A stretch of DNA of 35,396 nt from NCBI GenBank assembly GCA_007692755.1, contig REBL01000097.1, positions 1-35,396 of the forward strand, given 5' to 3'. Position 1 is the first letter of the stretch, and every line of letters starts with the position of its first letter. Both the position numbers and the translations under genes were made by a program. The notes below the pieces were generated by a model. That model made no database searches and was not told the origin of the DNA. It saw only the letters and a program-made list of their open reading frames with translations. Source of the stretch: Nodularia sp. (in: cyanobacteria). Its GTDB lineage: Bacteria > Cyanobacteriota > Cyanobacteriia > Cyanobacteriales > Nostocaceae. Below are positions 8,874-16,583 of this stretch, piece after piece.

Positions 8874-8887
8874 GTAAACTTTACTAC
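8874..8887 (+). promoter_or_regulatory. Candidate NtcA binding site
   Basis: GTA-AACTTTAC-TAC fits the NtcA consensus GTAN8TAC exactly. TATAAC begins 20 bases downstream (8908-8913), close to the 20-24 base spacing to the -10 box in class II NtcA-activated promoters, though it does not fit TAN3T strictly. devH is reported to depend on NtcA, which fits. Confidence 0.5.
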
Positions 8888-8914
8888 CATCATTGTACAG
8901 TAGGAAGTATAACA

Positions 8915-8951
8915 AAAGAGTAGAGTGTAAATTCAACGCTTTCTACTCTTT
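8915..8951 (+). repeat. 10-bp perfect inverted repeat in the devH leader
   Basis: AAAGAGTAGA (8915-8924) and TCTACTCTTT (8942-8951) are perfect reverse complements across 17 bases. The repeat lies just downstream of the putative -10 box, so it would form at the 5' end of the mRNA or act as an operator. Confidence 0.55.
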
Positions 8952-9056
8952 GTATGGCTGGCGCTGTTAGGCGTTAAGCCTACCCTGCCAACACAAAGAC
9001 ACTCCTTGCACCTTTTTATTACGTCTTTGTCTTCAGCCGAACGCTCTTTGTTACCT

Positions 9057-9776
9057 ATGCAATCTCCATCTTCTTTTTCTGAGGCATCACGGCCTTTTCT
9101 GACTTGGCAACGGATTCTTGACTGGGCTCAAGAACACTATCGCTGCCGCACCTTTAGCAAAGATGAACGCATTCCAGCTCGACCTGGTTTGTTGTACTTG
9201 GTGCAAAGGGGCGCAATTCGCATGGTAGGAACCGCACAAGTTAGTGCTACTGCCAGTCAGCTAACATCTCGACGAATTAACAGAACTCCAGAAGAAGCAT
9301 TCTTGGGTTTTGTCGGTGCGGGACAGCCGTTTGAAATTGTGGCTCAGTCACCATTCACGCTCCAAGCATACGCCCACGTTGACCAAACTGCGGTGCTGTG
9401 GATGTACTGGCACGACTTAGACAACTGGCCTCACTTCCGCCGTGAAGTGATGGATGCCTTTAGGTATCAGCACCAGCGTAAATTGCTGTGGCTGAGTGCC
9501 TTAGGACAACGACGCACAATTGACCGACTTTTAGGATTTCTCACACTATTGATTGAGGAATATGGAGAACCGTCCATGAGCGAAACCGACCCCGATGTAA
9601 TTCGTGGCTATGCTCTGCCCTTCCCCTTGACTCATGCCCAAATTGGTAGCGCTATCGGTTCTACTCGTGTGACTGTAACGCGCTTAATGGGTAAGTTGCG
9701 TCAACGCGGCTTAATTCTGACCCAAGGAGATAATCTCATTTGCTTGCCAGCCGATTCGATTAACCGAGTCAACTAA
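9057..9776 (+). CDS. devH: Crp/Fnr-family regulator, probable DevH
   Basis: 239 residues from the ATG at 9057. The frame opens upstream to a TTG at 9006, which would add 17 residues (MHLFITSLSSAERSLLP), so the start is uncertain. The N-terminal two thirds form a cyclic-nucleotide-binding-like beta barrel that lacks the usual cAMP-binding signature. The C-terminal HTH (FPLTHAQIGSAIGSTRVTVT) is nearly the NtcA recognition helix, with the GSTRVTVTRL block. The protein is not NtcA itself, because the rest differs. I recognise it as DevH, the NtcA-like regulator needed for the heterocyst glycolipid layer in Anabaena. A candidate NtcA site lies upstream. Confidence 0.75.
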   Translation: MQSPSSFSEASRPFLTWQRILDWAQEHYRCRTFSKDERIPARPGLLYLVQRGAIRMVGTAQVSATASQLTSRRINRTPEEAFLGFVGAGQPFEIVAQSPFTLQAYAHVDQTAVLWMYWHDLDNWPHFRREVMDAFRYQHQRKLLWLSALGQRRTIDRLLGFLTLLIEEYGEPSMSETDPDVIRGYALPFPLTHAQIGSAIGSTRVTVTRLMGKLRQRGLILTQGDNLICLPADSINRVN

Positions 9777-9962
9777 AACGCAGTTCAAAGCTGATGACAA
9801 AAAGCCACAGTAAGTTAGAGTCAGCAACACCTACTTGCTGCTGGATTGAACCAATCTGTTTGACCACCACAGACAGATTGCGCTTAATTGGGTCATGTAT
9901 TGATTAAAAAATCTCAATGCTCAATTTGTTCTTTTTACCAAAACATTTAAAAGGGAGAATAA
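9777..9962. other. Intergenic region after devH with an inverted repeat
   Basis: CAATCTGT (9852-9859) pairs with ACAGATTG (9873-9880) over a 13-base loop, possibly part of transcript ending for devH. No T run follows. Confidence 0.4.
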
Positions 9963-9973
9963 ATGTTTTTGGT
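9937..9973 (+). promoter_or_regulatory. Hairpin presenting a ribosome binding site in its loop
   Basis: ACCAAAACATTTA (9937-9949) pairs with TAAATGTTTTTGGT (9960-9973) with one bulged base. The ten-base loop AAAGGGAGAA contains a Shine-Dalgarno-like AGGGAG, and the 3' arm contains the ATG at 9963 of the small ORF. Folding would bury the start codon while leaving the binding site exposed, so translation may be controlled. Confidence 0.5.
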
Positions 9974-10133
9974 AATCAGGAGTCTATTGCCCTTGCGTCC
10001 GCCCCAACCGCAAGGGCTAATAGCATATTTAAACAAAATTTCTGGGGCAGAAACCTATAAGGCTTGGGTGATCGTGGAAATTAAAAGTGCTGAGACACGA
10101 GAAATCGCGACTGTACAAGATACTGCTGATTAA
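9963..10133 (+). CDS. Small hypothetical protein (56 aa)
   Basis: ATG at 9963 with AGGGAG spaced appropriately upstream, and a TAA stop at 10131. The translation starts MFLVIRSLLPLRPPQPQG, has a hydrophobic and basic N-terminus with a proline-rich turn, then GAETYKAWVIVEIKSAETRE. No known family is recognised. Support comes from the good ribosome binding site and the hairpin around the start. Its coding nature is otherwise unproven. Confidence 0.45.
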   Translation: MFLVIRSLLPLRPPQPQGLIAYLNKISGAETYKAWVIVEIKSAETREIATVQDTAD

Positions 10134-10159
10134 TACATTGGCATCTCTGACAAAAAATG

Positions 10160-10185
10160 TAGAGACGTTTCATCAAACGTCTCTA
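10160..10185. repeat. Dispersed palindromic repeat / terminator-like hairpin
   Basis: TAGAGACGTTT and AAACGTCTCTA form a perfect 11-bp stem with a CATC loop. This palindrome (GTAGAGACGTTTCAT-type) is, from memory, scattered widely in Nostoc and Anabaena genomes. Here it sits between the small ORF and the convergent receptor gene. Confidence 0.7.
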
Positions 10186-10265
10186 TCAGGGTTCACCGAA
10201 GACACATATATAGGAACCATAGAGCAACTGCGGTCTTTTAAATCAGTCTTCTTGGTTTTGGCTGA

Positions 10266-11660
10266 TTATGGTATCGGTTCAAAGTCATAGCCAGTACGTG
10301 AGCGTTTACCAGGAACTATTCTTACCAACTGAACAGGGGCATTGCGATCGCCTGAAGCTAAAAATCGCACCGCACCAGAAGCGCCCATAGTAGAAAAATT
10401 AGATGAGGAAAGTGCTTGTTGTACCCCCGAACGGGTAGGATTGCTTTCTAATGCCGTAATCAGAGCGACAGTGGCATCATAAGCCATAGCAGTTCGCCAA
10501 CTGACATCTCCACCCCACAACTGCCGAGACTGTTGGGGAAATTCGGAATTACCATCGCCTGAAATATGCCAGGGAACTGCGACTACCATCCCAGATGCTT
10601 GCTTTCCACCGACTTCTAAAGTTTTGACGGTGTAAACATCATCTCCTCCCAGTAAATTTAAGCGGTTCTGGTTAACTTGAACTACTTGCAAAGCTTTATC
10701 TAGAGTGTCAGTATTAGTTGCGAACATTAAAACTTCTGCACCTTGTTGAGTAGCTTGTTCTAAACTTTTCGCAGCACTAAAATTGGCCTGTGACAAATCA
10801 AATTCGCTCGATACTTGTCCGCCTTCCAAAGAAACAGATGAAACAAATTCTGTTTTCAAAGATTGACTGTAATTACTTTGGGAATTAAAGAAAACAGCCG
10901 CCTGTTTTTTCTGCAAGTTTTTGACCATATAATTAGCCAAGCGTCTAGCAGCCATAAAATCACTAGGCACTGTGCGGAAAATGTAGGGGCTAAAGTTAGT
11001 AATTTTCACAGAAGTGCTAGTAGGAGAAATGGCTACCAGTTTCCCGCTACTATATATATCCCCTGCTGCTAAAGTCGTATCACTGGCATTAGGCCCCACT
11101 ACGCCTAAAACATCGGCATTTTTAACTAAGCTAGCAGCGATTTGTTTAGAGATTTCAGGATTGTCATCATCATTCGCTATCCCTACTTTTAAAGGCACTC
11201 CCTTAATTCCTCCAGAGGTATTAATGCTATTTTGGGCTTGGGCGATGCCACGTAAAATTTCTAGGGAAGAGTTGGGATCAGTTCCTAAGGGTATAGATGC
11301 GACAATGCTATAGCTTTGAGCAGAAGCAATCCGGGCATTATTTAGATATATCAGCGCCTGGGGGTCATTACGCTTAAGTTGTAAGGATTTTTCTAAACTA
11401 GCGATCGCTTGAGGATAATTTTGCGCTGCGAAGGCTTGCATACCCTCTTTTTTAGCTGGAGTAACTTCACCCGGAATTAAAGTTTTTTCTCCAAAACTAA
11501 TCCGGTCTGCAATCGATTGATTACCAGTTCTTGGTAAATTATCACCAGACTGGTTTTGGGGAAATATTTGCTCTTTAAATAACCATAGACCACCACCGAC
11601 TAATCCTAATGTAACTAGCAGAGATAAAAAAAGTATAGTAATTTCTTTTTTATGGGACAT
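10266..11660 (-). CDS. ABC-transporter substrate-binding (receptor ligand-binding) protein with membrane anchor
   Basis: 464 residues from the ATG at 11660 (MSHKKEITILFLSLLVTLGL). A longer TTG start at 11681 would lie inside a heptamer repeat and is rejected. Residues 7-30 are one membrane segment or uncleaved signal. A short helical hairpin follows (QAFAAQNYPQAIASLEKSLQ), like a single TPR unit. From about residue 120 the protein is a type I periplasmic-binding fold of the Leu/Ile/Val receptor family (GVVGPNASDTTLAAGDIYS, LVAISPTSTSV, FRTVPSD, AMAYDATVALITAL). It is probably anchored and facing the periplasm, binding amino acids or amides. No permease or ATPase genes are nearby; the neighbour is a Ser/Thr kinase, which suggests a sensing role rather than transport. 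Confidence 0.8.
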   Translation of the reverse strand: MSHKKEITILFLSLLVTLGLVGGGLWLFKEQIFPQNQSGDNLPRTGNQSIADRISFGEKTLIPGEVTPAKKEGMQAFAAQNYPQAIASLEKSLQLKRNDPQALIYLNNARIASAQSYSIVASIPLGTDPNSSLEILRGIAQAQNSINTSGGIKGVPLKVGIANDDDNPEISKQIAASLVKNADVLGVVGPNASDTTLAAGDIYSSGKLVAISPTSTSVKITNFSPYIFRTVPSDFMAARRLANYMVKNLQKKQAAVFFNSQSNYSQSLKTEFVSSVSLEGGQVSSEFDLSQANFSAAKSLEQATQQGAEVLMFATNTDTLDKALQVVQVNQNRLNLLGGDDVYTVKTLEVGGKQASGMVVAVPWHISGDGNSEFPQQSRQLWGGDVSWRTAMAYDATVALITALESNPTRSGVQQALSSSNFSTMGASGAVRFLASGDRNAPVQLVRIVPGKRSRTGYDFEPIP

Positions 11661-11664
11661 ATAG

Positions 11665-11692
11665 CAAAAGTCAAAAGTCAAAAATCAAAAGT
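11665..11692. repeat. STRR, four CAAAAGT heptamers
   Basis: Four tandem heptamers (CAAAAGT, CAAAAGT, CAAAAAT, CAAAAGT) lie immediately upstream of the receptor gene start on the minus strand. Short tandem heptamer repeats are a hallmark of filamentous cyanobacteria. Confidence 0.85.
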
Positions 11693-11782
11693 GAAATGCT
11701 TGCTGTGACTGGGGTTGGTAATTTTGTCATTTTCTAACTGCTTTGGCGGTTGCCATAGCATAGAATATTTCTAAGTTGTTAA

Positions 11783-13192
11783 TTATAGTATTAAAGATAA
11801 TAATTTAAAAATTAGGCGAAATATAGCTGTAACTGAAATAGCTACTAACCCACCACCAACTGCTAGCAGCGCTATTTCCGGAATGTGAATTCCCACGCGC
11901 AAAAAGGGAACAAACATCATGATTGCGAAGGTAATTCCCGGAATTATTAATAAATCAAACTTTTCAATCCATCGCCTGGTTTGGGCAAAAATCAGTAGCC
12001 CTAAAATCACAACAGAAGCTGCGAAGGAAATGATCAGCGATGGGAATAAACTAAAAAGAGCGATCGCTATTAATGCCCCCTCAAACCCACTAAAGGCTGC
12101 TCCACTCAATAATTCCCACGTTGAAAAAGCTGGTTGAGGTTGTACTTTCTGAAGTTTGGGTTGAGGCTGTGGTTGTGGTTGCGGTTGCGGTTGTGGTTGC
12201 GGTTGCGGTTGCGATGATGGTAAGACTGTGGGAGGGACTAATTGGTGAGCCAGGGCGGCAAGAACTTCATCAGCCGACTGAAAGCGTTGATTAGCCGCAG
12301 CGAGGAGCATCTTGTCTAAAATATCAGCCAGGTGAGAATTGACAGTTACGTGAGAGCGCCATTTCCACTGGTTAGTATAGGCATCAAACAGCTGAGTTGC
12401 TTCTTGTCCTGTTAGCAAGTTGAGAGTAGTGACAGCCAAAGCGTATAAGTCTGTAGATGGAAAAACTTGATTTCCAGACATTTGCTCAGGCGGGGCAAAT
12501 CCCATAGAATAAATTCCGGTAGAAGTCCCAGAACCAGTTAATGTAGCATTTGTAACTTGTTTAACTGCACCAAAATCCAGCAAAAAGAGTTTGCCATCGC
12601 GACGACGCATGATATTAGAAGGTTTAATATCTCTATGAATGATCTGTTTATTATGGACAAACTGTAAAACCTTGAGAATTTCTTGCAGTACCTCCAAAAC
12701 TTGCGGTTCAGAGAATTTGCCATTTTGAATTAATTCTTCCTCCAGGTTTTTACCATCAATGAATTCTTGTACCAAGTAAAAAAACTGGTCTTCTTGTCCT
12801 GGTTGCAAACTATTAACTGTCACCGGAAAAAATGCAAATAAATCAGGTATTTGCTCGTGTTCACTACCTATTTGGGCTAAAACTTCGGCTTCTCTCTCAA
12901 ATAACTTTTGTGCTTTTTCCAGTTGAGTTGGGGACAAACTTCCCACAGGTTGGAACTGTTTAACCACACATTGACGCATTCCAGGTATGCGGCGATCGCG
13001 TGCTAAAAAAGCTGTTCCAAACCCTCCCCTCCCTAGCAACTTAATTGGCACATATCGACCATCAAGCAAGAGTGGCATACCACAGGTTGTACAGTATTTT
13101 TGCTGCGTTGTTTTCAGATTGGTAATATCATCTAAATCCGCAAAATAGTTTTGTGGGCGAGGGCAGCTAGGACGAGTGCAATAAACTTTCAT
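11783..13192 (-). CDS. Serine/threonine protein kinase with 4-Cys N-terminus and membrane C-terminus
   Basis: 469 residues. The N-terminus carries two Cys pairs (YCTRPSCPRPQN and KYCTTCGMPLLL), a zinc-ribbon-like module common in cyanobacterial kinases. The kinase domain (about residues 50-315) has the glycine loop LGRGGFGTAF, the VVKQF lysine, HRDIKPSNIM and LLDFGAVKQV, so it looks active. The activation segment reads GTSTGIYSMGFAPPEQ. A linker of alternating Pro-Gln follows, encoded by a GGTTGC/GGTTGT repeat near 12168-12210, then about four hydrophobic segments to the end. The kinase therefore faces the cytoplasm from the membrane. It is 122 bases upstream of the receptor gene on the same strand, and the two may form one unit. 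Confidence 0.92.
   Translation of the reverse strand: MKVYCTRPSCPRPQNYFADLDDITNLKTTQQKYCTTCGMPLLLDGRYVPIKLLGRGGFGTAFLARDRRIPGMRQCVVKQFQPVGSLSPTQLEKAQKLFEREAEVLAQIGSEHEQIPDLFAFFPVTVNSLQPGQEDQFFYLVQEFIDGKNLEEELIQNGKFSEPQVLEVLQEILKVLQFVHNKQIIHRDIKPSNIMRRRDGKLFLLDFGAVKQVTNATLTGSGTSTGIYSMGFAPPEQMSGNQVFPSTDLYALAVTTLNLLTGQEATQLFDAYTNQWKWRSHVTVNSHLADILDKMLLAAANQRFQSADEVLAALAHQLVPPTVLPSSQPQPQPQPQPQPQPQPQPKLQKVQPQPAFSTWELLSGAAFSGFEGALIAIALFSLFPSLIISFAASVVILGLLIFAQTRRWIEKFDLLIIPGITFAIMMFVPFLRVGIHIPEIALLAVGGGLVAISVTAIFRLIFKLLSLIL
12168..12215 (-). repeat. Pro-Gln codon repeat in the kinase linker
   Basis: A tandem six-base repeat (GGTTGC/GGTTGT on the plus strand) encodes about nine Gln-Pro pairs between the kinase domain and the membrane segments. 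Such tracts change length easily. Confidence 0.8.
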
Positions 13193-13218
13193 TTTAGTTA
13201 TTAGCCAGAATAATCTGT

Positions 13219-13365
13219 AATTGATAATTCGTAATTCGTAATAATTCTGCTATCAATTAATAAATTTACTCGATACCAGGAATAAGTTGTATTTTTCTAA
13301 CTAATAAATTAAGGAAATTGCATCCTGAACTGATCAGTTACGAATTACGAACTACGAATTAGTAA
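13219..13365. repeat. Pair of oppositely oriented STRR blocks
   Basis: Around 13219-13246 there are TAATTCG heptamers. Around 13338-13365 there are TTACGAA heptamers, which are their reverse complement. The two blocks face each other over about 90 bases between the kinase and rbcR genes and could fold into a long hairpin. The same heptamer recurs at 35124-35158. Confidence 0.7.
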
Positions 13366-13431
13366 TTATTTATTCATTGGTCATTTGCAAAAAAAACAAA
13401 AGACAAATGATAACAGACTAATCACTAGATT

Positions 13432-14445
13432 TTAGCCTGCGTCAGCAGAGTTGGTCGTAGCTGTATTCAGTGTATTTATTACTAGTTTTGGTTGTGATAA
13501 TTTTAACATATCTTGATTCCATTCTGGGGTAGCAAACTTAGGCAAAATCTCTCGACTAAAGGCTTCTGCCGCCTTGGAACGATAGCGATTAGGATTAAAA
13601 ATCATCCATAGCGTTCGCTTGACGACGACACCTTCAATCGGAGTACATTTTAGTACACCCATTTGTAATTCTTTAGCGATAGCTGAGGTGGAGACAAAGG
13701 CAGCTCCCAAGCCTGACTGCACAGCATTCTTGATGGCTTCTATGGAATTGAGTTCCATTTCAAATTTAAACCGCCTGGTATCAATATCAGAGCGTGCTAG
13801 CACCTGATCAATTACCTTGCGGATAGTTGATTGGGAATCGAGAGCAATGAATTGTAATTTATATAGGTCTTCTTTTTGAATTTTTTCGAGTTTGGCAAAG
13901 GGATGGAATATAGGTAGAATCAGGGCTAGTTCATCCTCAGCGTAGGGCATTACTTCCAACGATTCTGCCAATTCAGCGGGAATTTCACCCCCGATAATCG
14001 CCAGATCCACTTGTCCATTAGCTACACTCCAAGCGGTGCGCCGTGTAGAGTGGACGTGTAATTGCACAGCCACATCTGGATATTTTTGCCGGAACATACC
14101 GATCATTTGAGGTAACAGATAAGTGCCAGTGGTTTGAGAAGCGCCGACAATTAAAGTACCACCTTGGAGATTTTGTAAATCTTCCACAGCGCGGCAGGTT
14201 TCCTGACACAGACTGAGGATTTTTTCACCGTAGCTTAAGAGTAAATGCCCGGCCTCGGTTAATTGTGCGCGACGACCTCCACGGTCGAATAAAGGCACAT
14301 CCAGCTGTCGTTCTAAATTTTGCACTTGCAAACTTACAGCAGGTTGGGAGACGTAAAGACTATCAGCAGCTCGCTTAAAGCTTCCTTCTGCGGCGATCGC
14401 TTTCAGGATACGTAACTGATCTAAAGTAAAAGGAAGGTCAGACAT
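13432..14445 (-). CDS. rbcR: LysR-family regulator RbcR
   Basis: 337 residues from the ATG at 14445 ([20 protein letters not shown]). A TTG three codons earlier is possible but less likely. The winged HTH ([20 protein letters not shown]) and the effector domain ([20 protein letters not shown]) match the highly conserved cyanobacterial and red-algal-plastid RbcR. Its relatives sense carbon metabolites such as 2-phosphoglycolate, RuBP or 2-oxoglutarate, and control rbc and inorganic-carbon or NDH genes. It lies 2.1 kb upstream of ndhF/ndhD on the opposite strand, a neighbourhood that fits this role. The C-terminal 25 residues are less conserved and Asn/Thr-rich. Confidence 0.85.
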   Translation of the reverse strand: MSDLPFTLDQLRILKAIAAEGSFKRAADSLYVSQPAVSLQVQNLERQLDVPLFDRGGRRAQLTEAGHLLLSYGEKILSLCQETCRAVEDLQNLQGGTLIVGASQTTGTYLLPQMIGMFRQKYPDVAVQLHVHSTRRTAWSVANGQVDLAIIGGEIPAELAESLEVMPYAEDELALILPIFHPFAKLEKIQKEDLYKLQFIALDSQSTIRKVIDQVLARSDIDTRRFKFEMELNSIEAIKNAVQSGLGAAFVSTSAIAKELQMGVLKCTPIEGVVVKRTLWMIFNPNRYRSKAAEAFSREILPKFATPEWNQDMLKLSQPKLVINTLNTATTNSADAG

Positions 14446-14513
14446 AAGGCTCAACCCACAAATTTTGAAAGGAGCAGCTTTGGCAACAAATCAATCCGCT
14501 ACGCGGAGTCATT

Positions 14514-14534
14514 AGTCCTTAGTCCTTAGTCCTT
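14514..14534. repeat. STRR, three AGTCCTT heptamers
   Basis: Three perfect tandem copies, with a partial match on each side. Confidence 0.85.
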
Positions 14535-14630
14535 AGTTAACCACACCAACGAAGGTTATGGTTTGAACAGAGTTCTGAGCCATTAATTTTTATACTACCC
14601 ATAATGGGGGTATGCACCTCAAAAAACTAA

Positions 14631-14658
14631 TGACTAGTGACTAATAACTAGTGATGAC
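14631..14658. repeat. Degenerate STRR, TGACTAG-type heptamers
   Basis: TGACTAG, TGACTAA, TAACTAG and TGATGAC in tandem; a second heptamer family in the same gap. Confidence 0.6.
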
Positions 14659-14833
14659 TTCAGCAAGTTTTTCAGTTTTTCACGCTCGGTTATGTTGTTG
14701 CATCTTCAACTTGGAGGCTTGACTCGAAAAAGACAGTACCACAACATCTTGACTAAAGTCTCCTGGGGAATACTTTGTGGTATTGGTTGTACTGAGTTAA
14801 ATTTTTGTTAAATTACTTCACCTAATATATACG

Positions 14834-15547
14834 ATGCTGAATTCTTGGCTTACACCCAGTCATTTTGTCATGTTGGGGTTACAATTAGCTTTCGCGATCG
14901 CTCACAGTGGGGGAGCCGCCCTCCGTCCTTGGGCTGAAAAACGCATAGGACCGAGGCTTTATCGCATTTGCTTTGCATTAGTTAGTTTACCGTTAGCTGT
15001 AATCTTAATTATTTACTTTTTCAATCATCGCTATGATGGCTTGCAACTTTGGCTTGTGCAGGCAGTGCCAGGAGTGAGGGAGGTAGTTTGGGTATTATCA
15101 GCGATTTCCTTTTTATTTTTGTATCCCGCCACCTTCAATTTACTAGAAATTGCCGCTATTCAAAAGCCCCAAGTCCACCTGTTCGAGACCGGAATTATTC
15201 GTATTACCCGCCATCCTCAGATGGTAGGACAAATCATTTGGTGTGTTGCCCACACCCTTTGGCTAGGAACTAGCTTTACCCTGGTTACTTCCATAGGGTT
15301 AATTTTGCATCACTTGTTTGGAGTTTGGCATGGCGATCGCCGACTTGCAGCCCGCTATGGTCAGTCCTTTGAAATTGCCAAACAAAGAACATCAATTATT
15401 CCTTTCCAAGCCATTATTGATGGTCGTCAATCCATCAAATGGCAGGAGTTTCTCAGCCCTGCCTATTTAGGCGTAGCACTTTTTATTGCTCTGCTTTCTT
15501 GGGCGCACCCCCTGTTACTTGTCGCGACTAGTAGGATAGAATGGTAG
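14834..15547 (+). CDS. NnrU-family membrane protein
   Basis: 237 residues with about six hydrophobic segments. The family signature is visible: HSGGAALRPWAEKRIG near residues 24-39, RITRHPQMVGQIIWC in the middle, and HHLFGVWHGDRRLAARYG. NnrU was named for denitrification genes, but related proteins include the plant 15-cis-zeta-carotene isomerase Z-ISO, a haem-dependent enzyme with conserved histidines like those here. A role in carotenoid isomerisation or haem-linked chemistry is possible but not shown. It stands alone, transcribed towards the thioredoxin gene. Confidence 0.8.
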   Translation: MLNSWLTPSHFVMLGLQLAFAIAHSGGAALRPWAEKRIGPRLYRICFALVSLPLAVILIIYFFNHRYDGLQLWLVQAVPGVREVVWVLSAISFLFLYPATFNLLEIAAIQKPQVHLFETGIIRITRHPQMVGQIIWCVAHTLWLGTSFTLVTSIGLILHHLFGVWHGDRRLAARYGQSFEIAKQRTSIIPFQAIIDGRQSIKWQEFLSPAYLGVALFIALLSWAHPLLLVATSRIEW

Positions 15548-15943
15548 TTTAAGATGATCCCCACTATCAAAAGAAAATTCAACTTAGGGAAAATTTCTGC
15601 TGATCAACTGCTACCAAATCAATGTAGGATAAATTCAAATAAGCTGTCAGTAGGGGTGCGCTCAGTCAGTTTGAGATTTTATAATAGTGTGTTGCTAGTC
15701 TAATGCCTTTGCTGGGGAGCTGATGGTACAGCAGTCTAATTTCCTTCGTCGCAGCAATCAAGAGTTGAAAAGCCAAAATAGCCACCGGATGAATCAGGCT
15801 GGTTTTTTGTTAGAGTGAAAATCAACACTGGAATAGTTGCATAATTATGGTTTACCTAAAGCTTCTGTAGGAAACGACTCACTCGCCAATTCCTACTGCT
15901 GATAGCTAGTTTAATATCAAAACCTTATAAATTTAGAGGCGTC
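15548..15943. other. Intergenic region with one short ORF
   Basis: About 400 bases between the NnrU-family and thioredoxin genes. The only coding candidate is a 31-residue frame at 15723-15818. A TATAAT box near 15680 lies ahead of it but has no clear -35 partner. Confidence 0.4.
15723..15818 (+). CDS. Possible very small protein (31 aa)
   Basis: ATG at 15723 preceded by GGGGAG only three bases away, a spacing shorter than usual. The product (MVQQSNFLRRSNQELKSQNS and on) is polar with no membrane segment and no known family. It could be a chance frame. Confidence 0.2.
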   Translation: MVQQSNFLRRSNQELKSQNSHRMNQAGFLLE

Positions 15944-16330
15944 ATGGTGTTGTCGGTTAGTGAACGGACATTTACTCAAGAAGTTTTACAATCTCCAATT
16001 CCTGTTTTAGTTAATTTTGAAGCACCCTGGTGTGGCTTGTGTCGCATTATTCACCCTCTGTTATTGCAATTTAATGCTCAATGTGGTGACAAAATTAAGC
16101 TAGTAGGGGTTAACGCTGATGATAATTTTAAATTGGCTAACACTTACCGATTAACGTCACTACCAACTCTACTGTTGGTGGAAAATGGCATGATTCGGCA
16201 TCGTCTAGAAGGTTTCCGTGGTAAAGAAGATTTACGTTTGGCTTTAGAAGAAATTAAACTCACTTACAACAACCGTTCTAAAACATACAACAATCTCACA
16301 ACAATAGACTTGGAATATCGTTCGGCTTAA
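15944..16330 (+). CDS. Thioredoxin-family protein with WCGLC active site
   Basis: 128 residues: a thioredoxin fold of about 107 residues plus a polar 20-residue tail. The active site is APWCGLCR, where typical thioredoxins have WCGPC, so Pro is replaced by Leu. The cis-proline loop TSLPTLLL is present. Both Cys remain, so redox activity is expected, but the Leu should change the redox potential and partner choice. It may reduce disulfides of target enzymes in the cytoplasm. A strong terminator lies downstream, separating it from ndhF. Confidence 0.85.
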   Translation: MVLSVSERTFTQEVLQSPIPVLVNFEAPWCGLCRIIHPLLLQFNAQCGDKIKLVGVNADDNFKLANTYRLTSLPTLLLVENGMIRHRLEGFRGKEDLRLALEEIKLTYNNRSKTYNNLTTIDLEYRSA

Positions 16331-16478
16331 AAAAGTGCTTCCTGCGTGAATGCTGAGAAGTCAGTGTTTATTGGGGTTTCCCTCAGTGGAACAAGTGGCA
16401 TTGCTGGTAATAATTGCACTTAAAAATCAAGATTCAATAACTAGGTTATCATCCACAAATATAAAACCATGCTTAACG

Positions 16479-16512
16479 ACCCCACCCAAAGCTTATTGGG
16501 TGGGGTATTTTA
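16479..16512 (+). terminator. Strong terminator after the thioredoxin gene
   Basis: CCCCACCCAA (16480-16489) pairs perfectly with TTGGGTGGGG (16496-16505), extended by one A-T pair, and is followed by ATTTTAT. The stem is also near-symmetrical. Confidence 0.85.
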
Positions 16513-16583
16513 TCCTCAAGGGTGTGTGTCACAATTATTAACAGTTCCGCCTTAGTCAAGAATTCTAAAAGTAAGCGTCAGTG

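Larger units (their letters stand above)
8725..9056. promoter_or_regulatory. devH upstream region
   Basis: About 330 bases between divergent genes. It contains an NtcA-type GTAN8TAC site (8874-8887), a 10-bp inverted repeat (8915-8951) and a small hairpin TAGGC-GTTAA-GCCTA (8968-8982). The long leader suggests a transcript starting near 8915-8925. Confidence 0.5.
14446..14833. other. Repeat-rich divergent intergenic region
   Basis: Between rbcR and the NnrU-family gene. It holds the palindrome TCCGCTACGCGGA (14495-14507), three AGTCCTT heptamers (14514-14534) and degenerate TGACTAG heptamers (14631-14658). Promoters for both genes must lie here but no boxes stand out. Confidence 0.6.

Noticed and set aside
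9057-9776. Assignment as NtcA
   Set aside because: Only the recognition helix region matches; the effector domain differs throughout.
10087-10290. Frame beginning MLRHEKSRLYK
   Set aside because: It overlaps the small ORF in another frame and passes through the dispersed palindrome at 10160-10185.
11661-11681. Extended TTG start of the receptor gene
   Set aside because: The extra codons come from the heptamer repeat.
11665-11692. Possible CRISPR or binding-site array
   Set aside because: Seven-base direct repeats without spacers fit STRRs.
16350-16541. 63-codon frame after the thioredoxin gene
   Set aside because: It runs through the strong terminator at 16479-16512 and has no ribosome binding site or family likeness.
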